Shown here: one piece after another, positions 1-9,562 of the stretch
How positions within the stretch are numbered: position 1 is the first letter of the stretch
Layout: the number at the start of each line of letters is the position of its first letter
Assembly: GCA_963695405.1 (NCBI GenBank)
Contig: CAVOGJ010000018.1
Span: 62,001-126,000, forward strand
DNA length: 64,000 bases
Direction: 5' to 3'
Source: CAVOGJ01 sp963695405
GTDB lineage: Bacteria > Planctomycetota > Planctomycetia > Pirellulales > Pirellulaceae
Notes under the pieces: model-generated
What the model was told of the DNA's origin: nothing
The model's database searches: none
The model's input: the letters and a program-made list of their open reading frames with translations, nothing else
Translations under genes and position numbers: made by a program

Positions 1-2660
1 AGCACCATGAATACGGCAACCAGCGCTACGAGGCTTAACAAGAGGATGCGGCGGGCGGCCGATTGTTGGGCTTCGAATTGTCCACCGTATTCGAGGAAGT
101 ATCCGGGTGGAAGGGTGACCTGTTCAGCGACGCGCTGCTGTATTTCCTCTACGGTACTACCGACGTCACGGCCTCGTGTATTAACCCGGACAACCATTCG
201 CCTTCGTCCATTTTCCCGTTCGATGGCACTCGGGCCTCCCGCCACACGAACCGTGGCCAGCGCTGACAGCGGAACGCGTCGTCCATCCGGCAATTCCATG
301 GGCATCCGTGTGAGCGCGCCGATATTGGCTCGATAGGGTTCGGCGAAGCGGAGGACAAGATCGAATTTGCATTCGCCCTGAATGACTTCTGTCACCACGC
401 GACCATTGAGGGCTGTTTCCACGAAGTCGTGCACGAACTGTGAGGAAACGCCATACTCAGCCAGGCGATCGCGACGAACCTCGACCTGGTACTGGGAAGT
501 CACCTGTTGCTGTTCGACCACGGGCGGGGCGATGCCCGGGACGTCAACGATGGCGGCTTCCAGTTCCCGTGATTTTCGTCGCAGGGTGTCGAGGTCGTCG
601 CCGAACAACTTGATGGCGATTTGTGCCTGCACGCCCGACAGCAGATGGCTGATGAGGTGGGCGATCGGCTGTTCGACTTCGATTTCTACCCCCGGGATGG
701 ACTCGACGGCGACGGTCAATGTTTCAATCAGCTCTTCGCGGGAAAGGGGACTCTGCGGATTGAGCGTGAGGACGTACTCACTCACATTGACGCCCATCAC
801 GTGCTCATCCTGCTCGGCTCGGCCGGTGCGGCAGGTAAACCAGAGGAGCGGAGCCGTTGGATTTTGTTCCGTGCGAAGCAGTTCGGCAAACGCGCGATCG
901 GCGGTCTGACTGATGCGGCGACTGGCCGCGAGTGAGGTACCCGGACGGGCGAGGAAATTCACCTGGGTGGCTCCTTCGTCAAAGGGTGGCAGGAAGTCGC
1001 GCCCTAAGTGGGCCATGATCCAACCACTGACGATCACGCTGATCATCACTCCGGCCAGCACACAGGCCAGCCCCGAGGGGCTGAGGCTCAAGCGGATGAG
1101 GGGGGCTGCCAGTTGCTTGAGACCACGGACAAAGAATCCGTCGTCGGCGAGCGTCGCCTTGGCCCGTGGCAGCAAGTAGGAAGAGAGTACGGGGGTCACT
1201 GTGACCGATACCAGAGTCGAGGCCAGGATCGAGACGATATAGGCGATTCCGAGTGGCGTGAAGAGACGTCCTTCCATACCGGTCAGGGCGAATAGCGGTG
1301 CGAAAACGATAATCACCAGTACGGTGCTCACGATAATGGCATTTCGCACTTCCATACTGGCTGAGTAGATCACCGCGATCGCCGGGCGGGGATTGTCGCT
1401 GGCGGCGTTGATCCGCAGACGACGAAAGATATTTTCCACATCGACAATCGCATCATCAACCAATTCCCCCATCGCCACTGCCAGTCCGCCGAGCGTCATC
1501 ACGTTGATCGATAATCCGTACCATCGAAAGACGAGGGCGGTAATCACCAACGAAATGGGGATCGCGGTGAGCGTGATGAATGTCGTGCGGAAATTCAACA
1601 GGAACAAGAAGAGGACGATCACCACCAGAATCGCACCATCGCGAAGTGCCTCGACGACGTTCCGCACGCTATGGTCGATAAACTCACGTTGTTCGTACGT
1701 GACTTCCAGAACCATGTCGGGTGGGAGCGAAGCCCGCAGCTCGTCCAGCACCTCATGAATATTGGTCGTCACGGTCCGCGTGTCGGCTTGCGGCTGTTTC
1801 TGAATCGTCAGGACCACTGCTGGGCGTCCGTTAACGGAGGAGTCTCCTCGTTTGAATTGGGCCGCCTCACGGATTTCCGCGACTTGTCGCAGCAGGACTG
1901 GCCGCTCTCCGGGCCGGACCACGACGTCGCCGATATCCTGGAGGGAAGTGAGCCGCCCGATACCGCGAATCAACATTTCACGGCTATCGCGTTCGAGATA
2001 CCCGCCGGAGACATTCAAATTGCTGGCGGCCAGGGCAGATTCGATATCCTTAAGTTCCACCCGATACTGATGCATCTTGTGATGGTCGGCCAGGACGTGA
2101 AACTGCTTGCGACCGCCACCCATGGTGATGACTTGCGAAACGCCGGACACGGTGAGCAATCGCTTGCGGACGACCCAATCCGCCGTGGTCCGCAAATCGA
2201 GTGGGGTCACACGATCATTCTCGGACCACATGCCGATCAGCATGATTTGGCCCAACAGAGAGGAGATGGGGCCGAGCTGAGGCGTCACGTCGAGCGGCAA
2301 TTGACTACTGACGGTCGTGATGCGCTCCTGCACGATCTGACGCGCCGTGTAAATATCCGAATGCCAATCAAACTCGACATTCACGACCGAAAGCCCAATG
2401 TCGGACGAACTGCGCACGCTGAGTACGCCCGTCGCTCCATTAACGGCCGTCTCGAGTGGCACGGTGACCTGTTTTTCCACTTCTTCCGGTGCCAGCCCAG
2501 GGCACTCCGTGACGATCGTCACTCGCGGCCGAGTTAAATCGGGTAGGACATCGATCGGAAGTGAGGCCGCGATCATGCTGCCGAATACCATCACGCCGAC
2601 CGCCAGGCCCACGACCAGGAAGCGATATGTCAGCGCGAGGCGAATGAGGACATTAAGCAC
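1..2660 (-). CDS. CzcA/CusA-family heavy-metal efflux RND pump (3' part cut by window edge)
   Basis: Inner-membrane proton-driven RND permease of the heavy-metal efflux type, which works with an adaptor and an outer-membrane channel to export divalent or monovalent metal ions. About 886 codons are present of the usual 1,030-1,060. The reading frame is open across the whole stretch. The N-terminus has a first membrane segment followed by LPIDVLPDLTRP, as is typical of CzcA. The transmembrane helix 4 signature GELVDDAIVDVENIF (about positions 1427-1480) holds the acidic proton-relay residues. At the edge, the frame encodes another hydrophobic helix. The start is taken as GTG at 2660, 14 bases after the stop of the adaptor gene, so the two are probably co-transcribed. 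No clear Shine-Dalgarno is seen. The metal cannot be told from sequence. Confidence 0.93.
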   Translation of the reverse strand, partial: MLNVLIRLALTYRFLVVGLAVGVMVFGSMIAASLPIDVLPDLTRPRVTIVTECPGLAPEEVEKQVTVPLETAVNGATGVLSVRSSSDIGLSVVNVEFDWHSDIYTARQIVQERITTVSSQLPLDVTPQLGPISSLLGQIMLIGMWSENDRVTPLDLRTTADWVVRKRLLTVSGVSQVITMGGGRKQFHVLADHHKMHQYRVELKDIESALAASNLNVSGGYLERDSREMLIRGIGRLTSLQDIGDVVVRPGERPVLLRQVAEIREAAQFKRGDSSVNGRPAVVLTIQKQPQADTRTVTTNIHEVLDELRASLPPDMVLEVTYEQREFIDHSVRNVVEALRDGAILVVIVLFLFLLNFRTTFITLTAIPISLVITALVFRWYGLSINVMTLGGLAVAMGELVDDAIVDVENIFRRLRINAASDNPRPAIAVIYSASMEVRNAIIVSTVLVIIVFAPLFALTGMEGRLFTPLGIAYIVSILASTLVSVTVTPVLSSYLLPRAKATLADDGFFVRGLKQLAAPLIRLSLSPSGLACVLAGVMISVIVSGWIMAHLGRDFLPPFDEGATQVNFLARPGTSLAASRRISQTADRAFAELLRTEQNPTAPLLWFTCRTGRAEQDEHVMGVNVSEYVLTLNPQSPLSREELIETLTVAVESIPGVEIEVEQPIAHLISHLLSGVQAQIAIKLFGDDLDTLRRKSRELEAAIVDVPGIAPPVVEQQQVTSQYQVEVRRDRLAEYGVSSQFVHDFVETALNGRVVTEVIQGECKFDLVLRFAEPYRANIGALTRMPMELPDGRRVPLSALATVRVAGGPSAIERENGRRRMVVRVNTRGRDVGSTVEEIQQRVAEQVTLPPGYFLEYGGQFEAQQSAARRILLLSLVALVAVFMV

Positions 2661-2674
2661 GGTAGTCGGTCGCT

Positions 2675-4135
2675 TTAGTGATGATGATCGTGAGCTTGTC
2701 CGGCACCCGCCGCCACCTTCATGGCCAAGTGCAATTGATACGCATTGTTGGTGACAATGAGGTCATCCTGATCGAAAGTGGCTTCCGCAAGCACAGCAAA
2801 CTGGTCTCCTCTGTGCAACACGCGTACCGGCAACGGTTGAAATTCAAGTGGCTCCTGGCTGTCGTGATCGTGATCGTGATCGTGATCGTGATCGGCATGA
2901 TCCGGGCCGACATCGTCGCCCGGCGGGGCGTCATGATGGTCATCCAATTGGCGGAAAACAAACGATTCGGCACCTTCCTCCACGAGTGCGGATAACGGCA
3001 CGACAAGCACTTGCTGCCAGGTCTTACTGGGAATCCGTACGTGCACGCGTTGGCCCGGGCGGAACTGCCAGCCAACTTCATCGTCCGCACCGGCAGCTAC
3101 GGCCTCGTTCTCGAGCGGCAAAAAGAAGTGAAGCGATTGCGAATCCTGTTCAATACTTGGTTCGATATAGCTGATCCGCAAATCGTCACGACGGGTGATA
3201 TGCCGATGGTCGGCAAACTGATCATGACCGATTTCGATAGCGATCGGCCGTTCTTCGACTTGCAGCCGACGGATCATTTCGAGGTCCGATTCGAATGCCG
3301 TAGCGCGCACAAGCAGTTGGGCATAATTGGCCACGGTACAGAGTGGCTGTCCCCGCTCGACGGCTTGACCGACGTTGACGCTGAGTTCCTCGACGGTATA
3401 GGTCGCCGCTGCTTCGGCACCCGCATCCACTCCTTCGTGGGGCGAACCGTCTTTGGTCATGGTAACGGTCGTGGTGCGGATGAGCGTACCCGTCTCAAGC
3501 AATTCTCGGATCGCGGCGCGGGAAGCCCCGTATAGTTCCGCGGCTTCCGCATAAGCCCGTTGTTTCGCCATCAGCTGCTCTTGTTCGTAAGCCAAGTCTC
3601 GCAGCCGTCGTCCGGCAACGGCCCCCACATCGGAGAGTGGCTGCAGCCGCGCCAATTCGCGATTCAGCACTGACAGCTGGGCGACGGTCTCGAGCAGCGT
3701 TTTTTGGGAGTCCGCCAGGCGATTATCGTTTAGTTCGAGTTCCATCAGCGGGGTTCCCGCGCCCACTAACTGCCCCAATTTGGCCTGAATGCTCGTGACG
3801 ACTCCCGACACGGGGGCGGAGATGATGCGGCGGCCGATGCCCGGCAGCGGAACCAGCATGCCAGGCAGCATCACTTCCTCGGTATGGTCGCTAAGCAGAA
3901 CGTGGACCAGCTGCAGGTCCAAATTGGCCGCGGCGGCCGGAGAAATGGCGACGTGTTCCACCTCTTCGGCGTGGTCGTCGTCCGCCGCGATCGCCTGGGC
4001 ATCATGAGACGCTTCCGGGGACGCATCCGCGGACGGTCGGGTGGAGGAGAGCCAGTAGCCAAGCCCGATGCAGGCCATCCCCCCGACGGTTAAGAAAACG
4101 GCTTGCAACACGATACGTGTACGATTCATCATCAT
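2675..4135 (-). CDS. Efflux RND periplasmic adaptor (CzcB/CusB-like), His-rich
   Basis: Membrane-fusion protein linking the RND pump to the outer-membrane channel. The 486-residue product begins with a membrane anchor (about residues 8-30), then a His/Asp-rich stretch (about 43-62), the lipoyl-like half-motifs around a coiled hairpin (GVVTSIQAKLGQLVGAGTPL onward, about 110-210), and a beta-barrel region. A run of alternating His and Asp lies near residues 415-428, and the protein ends AHDHHH. These His clusters suggest metal sequestration or hand-over, which is an inference. The start has three successive ATG codons (4135, 4132, 4129) and none has a good Shine-Dalgarno, so the exact start is uncertain by two codons. 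The pump gene follows on the same strand. The gene diverges from cysD. Confidence 0.92.
   Translation of the reverse strand: MMMNRTRIVLQAVFLTVGGMACIGLGYWLSSTRPSADASPEASHDAQAIAADDDHAEEVEHVAISPAAAANLDLQLVHVLLSDHTEEVMLPGMLVPLPGIGRRIISAPVSGVVTSIQAKLGQLVGAGTPLMELELNDNRLADSQKTLLETVAQLSVLNRELARLQPLSDVGAVAGRRLRDLAYEQEQLMAKQRAYAEAAELYGASRAAIRELLETGTLIRTTTVTMTKDGSPHEGVDAGAEAAATYTVEELSVNVGQAVERGQPLCTVANYAQLLVRATAFESDLEMIRRLQVEERPIAIEIGHDQFADHRHITRRDDLRISYIEPSIEQDSQSLHFFLPLENEAVAAGADDEVGWQFRPGQRVHVRIPSKTWQQVLVVPLSALVEEGAESFVFRQLDDHHDAPPGDDVGPDHADHDHDHDHDHDSQEPLEFQPLPVRVLHRGDQFAVLAEATFDQDDLIVTNNAYQLHLAMKVAAGAGQAHDHHH
2864..2893. repeat. Five-copy hexanucleotide repeat (GTGATC) inside the adaptor gene
   Basis: Five perfect tandem copies of GTGATC on the plus strand encode the alternating Asp-His run of the adaptor on the minus strand. 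Being in-frame and hexameric, copy-number changes would lengthen or shorten the metal-binding run by two residues without breaking the frame. Confidence 0.9.
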
Positions 4136-4453
4136 CCGGGCGGTAGGGTCGATCGACGTGGCGGAGCCATCGTCGCGACAATGAAATTACTGCTGGCTGG
4201 TTCCAGGTTGCGGAGAGCGTCCGCCATCCCGGCAGTACCCTTCTCCGGTATTCTAAAGGCCTGGCACGACGGGAAGCAGATCAATTTTCTCTTGAGTCCG
4301 CGCCTGGGTAGAACCTATACTCTCGGCTTCGACCGATGGTGGTCGACTCTCGTCCAGTGCTGGATAGGTCGAATTGGGCGGTTCCAACTGCCGACGGCTT
4401 ATAGACTTAGGGCCCGCACTCCCCATCAGCGATTCTGACAAGACTGGAAAAAA
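4136..4453. other. Divergent intergenic region between the metal-efflux genes and cysD
   Basis: About 318 bases that must hold the promoters of both the minus-strand efflux operon and the plus-strand cys genes. I see no clear operator palindrome, riboswitch or open frame with protein features here. Confidence 0.5.
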
Positions 4454-5365
4454 ATGAGCGGTTACAGCCTGACTCACCTGCAGCAACTGGAAGCGGAGAG
4501 TATTCATATCATTCGCGAAGTGGCGGCCGAGTTCGAAAACCCCGTGATGCTGTATTCGATCGGGAAGGACTCGTCGGTCATGGTGCAATTAGCGCTGAAG
4601 GCTTTTCATCCGGCAAAACCGCCTTTCCCTTTGATGCACGTCGACACGACCTGGAAATTTCGCGAGATGATCGAGTTTCGTGAGAACTACGCCCGTAAAG
4701 AATTGGGCCTGGAGGTCTTGGTCAACATCAACGAAGAAGCGCGGTCGCAGGGGATTAATCCGTTCGACCACGGCAGCAAGAATTACACGAACATCATGAA
4801 GACCCAATCGTTGCTGCAGGGGTTGACCAAGTACAAATTCGACGCGGCCTTCGGAGGAGCGCGGCGGGATGAGGAAAAGTCGCGTGCGAAGGAACGTGTG
4901 TATTCCTTTCGAGACACAAACCATCGTTGGGACCCCAAGAACCAGCGGCCCGAACTGTGGAACCTGTACAACGCCCGCGTTCACAAAGGGGAGAGCATTC
5001 GCGTCTTCCCGCTCTCCAATTGGACGGAGTTGGATGTATGGCAATACATTCACATCGAGAAAATCCCCATTGTGCCTCTTTATTTCGCGAAGGAGCGACC
5101 GGTTGTGGAGCGGGATGGCGTCCTGATCATGGTCGATGACGAACGGATGCGGTTACTACCAGGGGAGAAGCCACGGCTGCGAAAGGTCCGTTTTCGCACA
5201 CTCGGCTGTTATCCACTGAGCGGGGCAGTCGAATCCAATGCGACGACCTTGCCGGAGATCATTCAAGAAATGCTCCTGGCCACGACTTCGGAACGGCAGG
5301 GTCGCGTCATCGACTACGACGAAGCCGGCTCGATGGAAGAGAAAAAGAAAGAAGGCTACTTTTAG
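4454..5365 (+). CDS. cysD: Sulfate adenylyltransferase subunit 2 (CysD)
   Basis: Small catalytic subunit of ATP sulfurylase, which forms adenylyl sulfate (APS) from sulfate and ATP in the cytoplasm with the GTPase subunit CysN. The 303-residue length fits the family. The PP-loop motif YSIGKDSSVM is near residues 35-44. Other family hallmarks are visible: AAFGGARRDEEKSRAKER (about 134-151), FPLSNWTELDVWQYI (about 184-198), and the C-terminal RTLGCYPLSGAV. It starts at ATG 4454 just after a purine-rich run. It lies 85 bases upstream of cysNC on the same strand, and the two almost surely form an operon. Confidence 0.97.
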   Translation: MSGYSLTHLQQLEAESIHIIREVAAEFENPVMLYSIGKDSSVMVQLALKAFHPAKPPFPLMHVDTTWKFREMIEFRENYARKELGLEVLVNINEEARSQGINPFDHGSKNYTNIMKTQSLLQGLTKYKFDAAFGGARRDEEKSRAKERVYSFRDTNHRWDPKNQRPELWNLYNARVHKGESIRVFPLSNWTELDVWQYIHIEKIPIVPLYFAKERPVVERDGVLIMVDDERMRLLPGEKPRLRKVRFRTLGCYPLSGAVESNATTLPEIIQEMLLATTSERQGRVIDYDEAGSMEEKKKEGYF

Positions 5366-5450
5366 TAGTCGTTGGCCCGGGCCTTTACCGACGCAGTACG
5401 GCCCAGCTTACGAACCTCACCCAGCAACCTAACTCCTGCGAGTCCTCCCC

Positions 5451-7388
5451 GTGTCTCACAAGTCTGATCTCATTGCCACTGACATCGATGCCTATTTGGC
5501 TCAACATCAACGCAAGGAACTGTTGCGGTTTCTGACTTGCGGTAGCGTCGACGATGGCAAGAGCACGCTGATCGGCCGCTTGCTTTACGATTCGAAAATG
5601 GTCTATGAGGATCAATTGGCCGCGGTCCGCAAGGATTCGCTGATCCACGGAACGACGGGCGACGATTTTGATCCGGCGCTGTTGACCGATGGCCTCAAGG
5701 CGGAACGCGAGCAAGGGATTACGATCGATGTGGCTTATCGTTATTTTTCCACGGCGAAGCGCAAGTTCATCATCGCGGATACCCCGGGGCACGAGCAGTA
5801 TACGCGGAACATGGCAACGGGCGCTTCCACGTGCGATTTGGCCATTATTCTGATTGATGCGAGACACGGAGTTGTTACTCAAACCAAGCGGCACAGTTTT
5901 ATTACGGCGCTACTCGGGATCAAGCATGTGATCGTAGCCATTAACAAGATGGATTTGGTCGGATACTCTGAGGAAGTCTACGAGAAGATAAAATCGGACT
6001 ACACCGACTTCGCCGCTCGCTTGGGCGTGCCAGATATTCACTTCGTGCCTATTTCGGCTCTCTTGGGTGACAATGTCGTTGATCCCAGCAAGAACATGAA
6101 ATGGTTTGAAGGCAGCACGCTCATGCACATGCTCGAGAACGTGCACATCGCCTCCGATCGCAATTTGATTGACTTCCGTTTCCCGGTCCAGTACGTGAAC
6201 CGTCCGCATCTGAATTTCCGCGGTTTTTGCGGCACGGTCGCTTCCGGAGTCGTCAAGAAAGGCGATGAAATCATGGTGCTGCCGTCGCGGAAGACGTCTC
6301 GCGTCAAGTCGATCGTCGTCTACGAGGGGAAATTGGAGGAAGCCTTCGCACCACTCGCGGTAACGTTGACCCTGGAGGACGAAATCGACATCAGTCGGGG
6401 TGATACGATTGTACACAAGGGAAATATTCCCACCGTCGCAAGTAAGTTCGACGCCATGCTGGTATGGATGGATGAGGATCCAATGGTCCCGGGCAAACAG
6501 TATCTGATCAAGCAATGCAACAAGACATCACCTGGCAATATCTCGACGCTTCGCTATCGGGTCGATGTGAACACACTGCATCGCCAAGATGCGCCGACAC
6601 TGAAACTGAACGAAATCGGACGTTGCCAAGTCAGCTTGACTCAGCCGTTTATTTTTGACAGCTATCGCCGAAACCGCGGAACGGGTTCCTTTATTGTCAT
6701 CGACCGACTTACGAACCACACCGTGGCTGGCGGCATGATCGTCGATCGAACGACGGGCGATAAAAGTGAGGGTCACTGGGACGATGAACCGGCCGTGGCG
6801 ACGTTGAAGAAGTCGCAAGGGGTCGTGTCAGCCGAGGAAAGGAGTGCGCGGTTCGGACAGCGTGCTTGTACATTGCTGTTGACCGGTTTGTCGGGAGCCG
6901 GCAAGACTACCACGGCCTACGCACTGGAGCGGGAACTCTTCTCGCAGGGTCGAGCCGTCACGGTACTCGATGGCCAGAATATGAGGCTGGGGATCAGCAA
7001 GGACCTCGGTTTCTCGGCCGCCGAGCGCTCGGAGAATCTCCGCCGCGCGGCGGAGGTGGCGAAACTGATCAATGATGCGGGGCTGATCTGTGTCTGCTCG
7101 TTGATGGCGCCGAGTGAAGAAGTCCGGCAACGGGCGGCACAAGTCGTTGGCACAAAGCGGTTCCTCGTTGTGCATCTGTCGGCACCTGTAGAATTGTGTC
7201 GTGAGCGAGACAAGGAGGGGCTCTACGGTGCTGCGGACGCCGGTGATATCGCCGACTTTCCAGGCGTCTCGGCGCCTTACGAGCCGCCATCTCACGCTGA
7301 CCTGGTGCTCGACACGGCGGTGGAGAGCATTGATGACGGCGTGAGTAAGATCGTACATCTGCTGGAGCAGAGAAAGTTTCTCGATTGA
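5451..7388 (+). CDS. cysNC: Bifunctional sulfate adenylyltransferase subunit 1 / adenylylsulfate kinase (CysNC)
   Basis: Fusion of the EF-Tu-like GTPase subunit of ATP sulfurylase with APS kinase, making PAPS from sulfate together with CysD. The start is GTG at 5451. The GTPase half (about residues 1-440) shows G1 GSVDDGKSTLIGRLL, G3 DTPGHEQYTRNM and G4 NKMD. The kinase half (about 460-645) shows a P-loop LTGLSGAGKTTTA and the LGFS..R.ENLRR segment. In the kinase the usual Asp of the DGDN motif is Gln (LDGQNMRLGI), and the usual FISP is LMAP. To my knowledge similar variants occur in other fused CysNC proteins, but activity of the kinase half is not certain. A PAPS reductase gene is not in this window. 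Confidence 0.96.
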   Translation: MSHKSDLIATDIDAYLAQHQRKELLRFLTCGSVDDGKSTLIGRLLYDSKMVYEDQLAAVRKDSLIHGTTGDDFDPALLTDGLKAEREQGITIDVAYRYFSTAKRKFIIADTPGHEQYTRNMATGASTCDLAIILIDARHGVVTQTKRHSFITALLGIKHVIVAINKMDLVGYSEEVYEKIKSDYTDFAARLGVPDIHFVPISALLGDNVVDPSKNMKWFEGSTLMHMLENVHIASDRNLIDFRFPVQYVNRPHLNFRGFCGTVASGVVKKGDEIMVLPSRKTSRVKSIVVYEGKLEEAFAPLAVTLTLEDEIDISRGDTIVHKGNIPTVASKFDAMLVWMDEDPMVPGKQYLIKQCNKTSPGNISTLRYRVDVNTLHRQDAPTLKLNEIGRCQVSLTQPFIFDSYRRNRGTGSFIVIDRLTNHTVAGGMIVDRTTGDKSEGHWDDEPAVATLKKSQGVVSAEERSARFGQRACTLLLTGLSGAGKTTTAYALERELFSQGRAVTVLDGQNMRLGISKDLGFSAAERSENLRRAAEVAKLINDAGLICVCSLMAPSEEVRQRAAQVVGTKRFLVVHLSAPVELCRERDKEGLYGAADAGDIADFPGVSAPYEPPSHADLVLDTAVESIDDGVSKIVHLLEQRKFLD

Positions 7389-7590
7389 TTGCGGCCGCAC
7401 GGCCGCGGTTGCTCGGTCGGAACTAGCCCCCTGCCGCATCCTATGTCGGCGGCCACCGCACGTCCGATGCTCATCACGACCATCCACAAGGTTGTCCCGG
7501 CACCGCCTCCTGCAGGCATAGACCCTTGAATTTGTTTCTCTCGGAGGGTCTGATCATGGGGAGGTTCCCCATCGACTCGCGAGCGCTGCC

Positions 7591-9468
7591 ATGGCCGCTG
7601 GCAAAACCGTCGCTACCCACTTTCTCTTGCACGTCTACCGTGGCGGTCAATTGGCCCACAGCTTGCGTCTGAGCGAGCCACTGGTCCTGGGGCGGAGAAA
7701 TCCGAGTTCCAGTGTGCAAGAACCAAGTCCCTTTGGCCATTGTCGTATCGCCCAGGAGACGGATGCCGAGCTCAGGGGATTGCTGAAGCTCGTGATCGCC
7801 GAGCGTAATGAAACGCTTCTTTCGCGGACCCAAGCACTCATTGAATTGATCGGCGAATCACAGGTTCGCATCACCAATCTCAGCCGCAACGTCGGATTGC
7901 TGCTGAACGGACAACGGATTGCCGCGAAAGGGGAGCGGAGTCCCGATCCGCCCTGGCGAGAAGTCGACTTGACGCGAACCCAAGTCGTGACGCAAGTGGA
8001 AAAGGCGGACCTTTCGTTCCGTGTCGAGATCGATGAATCGGCCATGGACGGGGCCGTCATGACGCTCGACATGGCGACGCTTGCGCCGGGACAGTCGAGT
8101 GCCGACTCGGTTGCGCTGGTCGATCTGCTCAACCGGGATCGCGAAATCACGGCCTCGGAGCTGGCCCAGTGGATGTTAACTTCCATGTCGGTCTTTCACA
8201 AAGGAGCGAATTCCCTCGAAATGCTCGCTCATGCGACCGATTCGCTCGCCAGAGTCGTGGGGCTGGATTACGTCGCTGGCGTGACGCTCGAAGGGGACAC
8301 CTGGAGTATCCGGCATGAATACCAGGGACCTGATATCATGGCGTGTCCGAGTACCCGCTTGCTGCGACGGATTGCTGATGAAAAACGGTCCTTTCGTTGC
8401 CTTCCGAAGGGGTCGCAATCCCAGGCGGGGGTCACGTCGGTCGTGGCTGCGCCAATCCTGTCGGTGGATGGCGAGATTTTTGGCGCACTTTATGGAGATC
8501 GCCGCCAGCCGGATCGCCCGATTTCGGAATTGGAGCAAATGGTCGTGGAACTTGTGGCCTCCGGCACGGCCAATGGTATCGCCCGCTTAGAGCAGCAAAA
8601 GGCGGCGCTGCGGGCGCAGATCCAATTCGAGGAGTTCTTTGGCGCCACCCTGGCCGAAGAGCTGAAAAGCAATCCCAAGTTACTGGAGGGAAAAGACGCC
8701 GAAGTCTCAGTACTCTTTTGCGACATCAGCGGGTTCAGCCGAATCAGCGAACGAGTAGGACCAGCCGGTACCCTGCGGTGGATTAATGACGTGTTAAACC
8801 AGATGTCGGCGTGCGTCGTGGAACGCGATGGCGTCCTCGTAGATTACGTGGGCGATGAATTGATGGCGATGTGGGGCGCTCCGCAGCCCCTGCCCGACCA
8901 CGCCGAGCGGGCGTGTCAGGCGGCGCGGGAAATGCGGTTACGCTTGGAGGAGATCAATCAACGCTGGCAACCCGAAGTCGGCGTGGCCACGGATGTCGCC
9001 ATTGGAATCAACTCAGGCATGGCCATCGTCGGCAACACCGGCTCGGACCTTAAGTTCAAGTACGGCCCCATGGGAACCACGGTGAATCTTGCCAGCCGCA
9101 TCTGCAGCGCCACCAAGGCGATCAAGCGGCGGCTGCTCATTACGGGTCACACGCAGCAACGCATCCTCGATCCGAGCCAGACGCGACGGATATGCACGGT
9201 CGAAGTCCAAAATATCGTCGAACCGGTCGAGGTATTCGAGGTTGCCACTACCGTGGATGAGGATTGGGATTGGTTACGGTCTCACTACCAGTCATCGTTA
9301 GGCCACTTCGAGAAGGGGGAATTCACGGTCGCCGTTGAGCAGTTGGGAAACGTGATCAAGCGCTTCCCGCATGACGAACCCTCAGTGAACTTGCTGCAAC
9401 GAGCTGTGACAGCCCTCATGACGGGGCCTGCTGCCAAACATCCTGTCTGGGTGTTGCCGACGAAGTGA
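7591..9468 (+). CDS. FHA-like/GAF/class III adenylate or guanylate cyclase protein
   Basis: Signalling protein of 625 residues with three parts. The N-terminal 150 residues look like an FHA phosphopeptide-binding domain (LVLGRRNP, then LSRTQALIE and ITNLSRNVGLLLNGQRI). The middle (about 190-340) looks like a GAF sensor domain. The C-terminal part (about 355-550) is a class III nucleotide cyclase with both metal-binding Asp motifs, FCDISGFS and YVGDELMAMWGAP, and VNLASRI. The lysine that normally reads adenine, three residues before the GD pair, is Asp here (LVDYVGD), and GDTVN is GTTVN. Substrate choice between ATP and GTP is therefore open. No membrane segment is seen, so it is probably cytoplasmic. 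The start at ATG 7591 lacks a clear Shine-Dalgarno. Confidence 0.88.
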   Translation: MAAGKTVATHFLLHVYRGGQLAHSLRLSEPLVLGRRNPSSSVQEPSPFGHCRIAQETDAELRGLLKLVIAERNETLLSRTQALIELIGESQVRITNLSRNVGLLLNGQRIAAKGERSPDPPWREVDLTRTQVVTQVEKADLSFRVEIDESAMDGAVMTLDMATLAPGQSSADSVALVDLLNRDREITASELAQWMLTSMSVFHKGANSLEMLAHATDSLARVVGLDYVAGVTLEGDTWSIRHEYQGPDIMACPSTRLLRRIADEKRSFRCLPKGSQSQAGVTSVVAAPILSVDGEIFGALYGDRRQPDRPISELEQMVVELVASGTANGIARLEQQKAALRAQIQFEEFFGATLAEELKSNPKLLEGKDAEVSVLFCDISGFSRISERVGPAGTLRWINDVLNQMSACVVERDGVLVDYVGDELMAMWGAPQPLPDHAERACQAAREMRLRLEEINQRWQPEVGVATDVAIGINSGMAIVGNTGSDLKFKYGPMGTTVNLASRICSATKAIKRRLLITGHTQQRILDPSQTRRICTVEVQNIVEPVEVFEVATTVDEDWDWLRSHYQSSLGHFEKGEFTVAVEQLGNVIKRFPHDEPSVNLLQRAVTALMTGPAAKHPVWVLPTK

Positions 9469-9562
9469 ACCTGGCAACTCAGTCCGCGACTGGGCGCTCG
9501 CCCGTGCATCTGCTATCGTCCTGCAGATCTCCCCTTGCGATTTCAATGCAGAAAGTCACCCC

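Noticed and set aside
1671..2537. A 288-codon open frame on the plus strand
   Set aside because: It is antisense to the czcA gene, which has clear RND motifs in its own frame; the plus frame has no protein features.
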